NCBI RefSeq assembly: GCF_000330885.1
Contig: NC_020059.1
Span: 299,001 to 363,000, forward strand
From: Rhizobium tropici CIAT 899
GTDB lineage: Bacteria; Pseudomonadota; Alphaproteobacteria; Rhizobiales; Rhizobiaceae
DNA: 64,000 nucleotides
Reading direction: 5' to 3'
Position 1 is the first letter of the stretch, and the number at the start of each line of letters is the position of its first letter. The notes beneath the pieces are model-generated. The model was not told the origin of the DNA. It did not search any database and saw only the letters and a program-made list of their open reading frames with translations. Made by a program: the position numbers and the translations under genes. This document shows positions 61,986 to 64,000 of the stretch, piece by piece.

Positions 61986-62372
61986 TTAGGGGTTCTGCCG
62001 GTGGCGGAAGACGAAGCGCGAATAGCCGAAGAAGCTAAACGCCGTTGCCGCCGCCGATGCCAGCGTCAGCGCGATGATCGGCCGCAATGACGGCTCGGTC
62101 ATCAGCAGCGAGCTGAAGAGGGTGTAGTTCAGCAGAGCCGAGGTCAGCCCGACCGAGCCGTAGCGGAAGCCCTCCGCTGCCAGCGAGCGGTCGGATCGGC
62201 CGAAGGTGAAGTTACGGTTGAGTACCCAGGTGGCAAGCAGCGCGCTCGGGATCGATATGGCGCGGCCGACGAAGGGGCCGAAGGGCGTGAACCAGAGCAA
62301 CAGATGCAGCACGCCCGCATCGACCACAAAGCCGACGCCGCCGGCGATCAGGAAGCGAAAGAGCTTCTTCAT
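61986..62372 (-). CDS. GtrA family membrane protein
   Basis: A 128-residue protein with four membrane segments: RFLIAGGVGFVVDAGVLHLLL, ISIPSALLATWVLNRNFTFG, a third near LTSALLNYTLFSSLL, and a last with SAAATAFSFFGYSRFVF. GtrA proteins flip or support flipping of undecaprenyl-linked sugars. Its start overlaps the stop of the upstream glycosyltransferase gene by 4 bases (ATGA), so both are coupled, as in gtrA/gtrB modules. Confidence 0.9.
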   Translation of the reverse strand: MKKLFRFLIAGGVGFVVDAGVLHLLLWFTPFGPFVGRAISIPSALLATWVLNRNFTFGRSDRSLAAEGFRYGSVGLTSALLNYTLFSSLLMTEPSLRPIIALTLASAAATAFSFFGYSRFVFRHRQNP

Positions 62373-63382
62373 GCAGCCTTGGCCCTTTTCCTCCGGCTTG
62401 CCGGCTTGTCGATCTCGGCCATGTAAACCGTCCTGTCATCGCCGCTTTCGCGCGAGGAGGGCTTGGGCAGGTTCATGTAGTGGATGCGCAACTGTTCGGC
62501 GCGGGCGCGCGCCACGGAATCGAGGATGATACCGGCTGTGAACAGCATGAAGGCGATCATTGTCAGCGCCAGGGAAAGCATCCAACTCGGCATGCGCAAG
62601 ACCTGTCCGGTTTCGAAATACTCGATGAAGACCGGGATGGAGAAACCGATGCTGAGCTCCATGGCAACGGCGCTCAGGATTCCGAAGAAGGCGAAAGGCC
62701 GCGTTTCCTTCATTAGCATGGCGAACATCCAGAGGATCTTGCCGCCGTCGCGGAAGGTGGAAAGTTTCGAATGCGAGCCTTCCGGCCGCCGACCGTAATC
62801 GAGTTCCAGCTCGCTGACGGGCAGCTTCAGCCTGGAGGCATGAACCGACATTTCCGTCTCGATCTCGAAACCGCCCGACACGGCAGGAAAGCTCTTGACG
62901 AAGCGGCGCGAAAAGGCGCGGTAGCCGGAAAATATATCGGTGAAATCGGCGCCGAAGATGCTGCGATAGAGCCAGTTGAAAACACGGTTGCCGAAGGCGT
63001 GGCCCTGCCGGCCAGCGTCGTTGCGAACGTTGCGTCGGGTGCCGACCACCATGTCGGATCCCTCAGTCAGCAACGTGCGGATCAGCTCTTCGCCGTCTTC
63101 AGGCGCATAGGTGCCGTCGCCATCGGCCATCAGGTAGATGTCGGCTTCGATGTCGGCGAACATGCGGCGCACCACATGTCCCTTGCCTTGCCGACGCTCG
63201 CGCACGACGGTCGCGCCGGCAAGCATCGCATGCAACGCGGTGCCGTCGGTCGAATTATTGTCGTAGACATAGATCGCGGCCTGCGGCAGCGCCTTGCGGA
63301 AACCGCGCACGACCTCGCCGATCGTTGCGGCTTCGTTGTAGCAGGGCAGGAGGACGGCGATATTCAGCTTCTCATTCGACAT
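62369..63382 (-). CDS. Glycosyltransferase family 2, polyprenyl-phosphate sugar synthase-like (GtrB-type)
   Basis: A 337-residue GT2 enzyme. The nucleotide-binding start is NIAVLLPCYNEAATIGEVV; the DxD metal motif is MADGDGTYAPED; a C-terminal pair of membrane segments (about 225-300, PFAFFGILSAVAMELSIGF) anchors it. Enzymes of this type make polyprenyl-phosphate-linked glucose or mannose for lipid, O-antigen or lipid A modification. It precedes and overlaps the GtrA gene. A divergent GT-C-like gene follows on the other strand. Confidence 0.92.
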   Translation of the reverse strand: MSNEKLNIAVLLPCYNEAATIGEVVRGFRKALPQAAIYVYDNNSTDGTALHAMLAGATVVRERRQGKGHVVRRMFADIEADIYLMADGDGTYAPEDGEELIRTLLTEGSDMVVGTRRNVRNDAGRQGHAFGNRVFNWLYRSIFGADFTDIFSGYRAFSRRFVKSFPAVSGGFEIETEMSVHASRLKLPVSELELDYGRRPEGSHSKLSTFRDGGKILWMFAMLMKETRPFAFFGILSAVAMELSIGFSIPVFIEYFETGQVLRMPSWMLSLALTMIAFMLFTAGIILDSVARARAEQLRIHYMNLPKPSSRESGDDRTVYMAEIDKPASRRKRAKAA

Positions 63383-63606
63383 GGTCTTGGCCGGTTGCTG
63401 CGTGTGAAGTCAAGTCGAGGCCCGATTGACGATCCGGACGAGAGCTTATCCCGCTGGCTGTTAATAAGACCCTATGGCTGCCTAATAAAAAGGGCAGGAT
63501 ACCGGCGCTGCGAAAAACATTATCGTGATAAAAGCGGCTGTAGGCAGCGGCTTTACTTTTTTTTGATCGGCAACCGTTAGCGTATCGCCCCGACTATCCT
63601 TCCAAC

Positions 63607-64000
63607 ATGGGGTCCATCGAGATGGCGCAAACGCTGGCAATGCCGCCCGAGGCAGCCGGAACGGCAGAAAAGAAGGCGCCTCTGCGTTGGTCTCATCCTG
63701 CTCTCGCTGCTCTGGTCTATGCCGCCATCGTCATCGTCGCGCAGCTCATCATTCATCGCAATCTCGCGGACTATGTCGGGCCGGATAATGACGACGCCAT
63801 GCGTCTTGTCGAAGTGCGCGATTTTCTCGCAGGCCAGGGCTGGTTCGACATGATGCAGTACCGTCTCGGCCTTGCGGGCGGGACGCTGATGCACTGGTCG
63901 CGCTTCATCGATCTGCCGATTGCAAGCCTCATCCTCTTCTTCCGGATGTTCCTTTCACCTGAGGGCGCCGAGGCGGCCGCGCTGACGGTTTGGCCTCTCA
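63607..64000 (+). CDS. Polytopic GT-C-like membrane protein, N-terminal part
   Basis: The first 131 residues run off the window. One membrane segment (HPALAALVYAAIVIVAQLII, residues about 31-50) is followed by a periplasmic stretch with GPDNDDAMRLVEVRDFL, WFDMMQYRLG and MHWSRFIDLPIA, then a second segment. Asp-Asp after the first helix is a hallmark of GT-C glycosyltransferases that use lipid-linked sugar donors. With the GtrA/GtrB-like pair it could form a three-part module. An alternative start is ATG 63622. Confidence 0.75.
   Translation, partial: MGSIEMAQTLAMPPEAAGTAEKKAPLRWSHPALAALVYAAIVIVAQLIIHRNLADYVGPDNDDAMRLVEVRDFLAGQGWFDMMQYRLGLAGGTLMHWSRFIDLPIASLILFFRMFLSPEGAEAAALTVWPL

Overview
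The window reads as an ordinary chromosomal segment of an alphaproteobacterium of the Rhizobiaceae, most likely Rhizobium sensu lato. The clues are high GC with strong third-position bias, an infC with an ATT start, MbfA behind an Irr-type iron control element, BA14K and DUF982 proteins, a transglutaminase-like cysteine peptidase, and rhizobial palindromic intergenic repeats. The genus is an inference from gene content. I see no transposase, integrase, prophage, CRISPR array or plasmid replication gene.

Layout. 1-6.1 kb: start of a P1 peptidase, a small unknown protein, a large kinase/M23/aminotransferase fusion, a secreted unknown and purU. 6.2-13.6 kb: a surface-polysaccharide block with a Wzy-like polymerase, a GH5 glycanase, a Wzz-type protein without kinase domain, a WbpM/CapD-type membrane dehydratase and a GT25 transferase. 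14.3-26.9 kb: a three-operon catabolic island with a Gfo/Idh oxidoreductase, a complete CUT1 sugar ABC transporter, a divergent NTF2-like/M81/D-serine-dehydratase-like operon, and an RpiR regulator with an SDR and a cytosolic GH20. Similar AT-rich sequences lie in its control regions.

27-42.4 kb: mostly single housekeeping or stress genes: a 42-residue membrane protein, tRNA-Leu(CAG), a phosphohexomutase, BA14K, a SelW-like protein, a GMP-synthase-like amidotransferase, a GFA protein, lepA with an overlapping CcdA-like fragment, an XRE-cupin regulator, two enzymes that could act on polyamines, a truncated haemoglobin, mbfA, a KGG protein with an internal duplication, a transglutaminase-like peptidase and an alpha/beta hydrolase. 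42.6-48 kb: the translation block infC, rpmI-rplT, pheS-pheT with visible terminators. 48-56.3 kb: an NTF2-like protein and the periplasmic pair PBP1C and alpha-2-macroglobulin. 56.5-64 kb: two aldo/keto reductases, a LysR regulator, an M15-like protein, a GNAT, a second Gfo/Idh enzyme, and a GtrA/GtrB-like pair divergent from a membrane glycosyltransferase-like gene that runs off the end.

The most system-like part is 14.3-26.9 kb. Its genes could import and dismantle an N-acetylhexosaminide carrying an amide-linked or D-3-hydroxy-amino-acid moiety. That substrate is a hypothesis, not something the sequence proves. Other points of note are the promoter/operator geometry at mbfA, the orphan CcdA-like fragment overlapping lepA, the tri-domain fusion at 1.5-4.4 kb, and a 16-residue repeat in the KGG protein conserved only at protein level.
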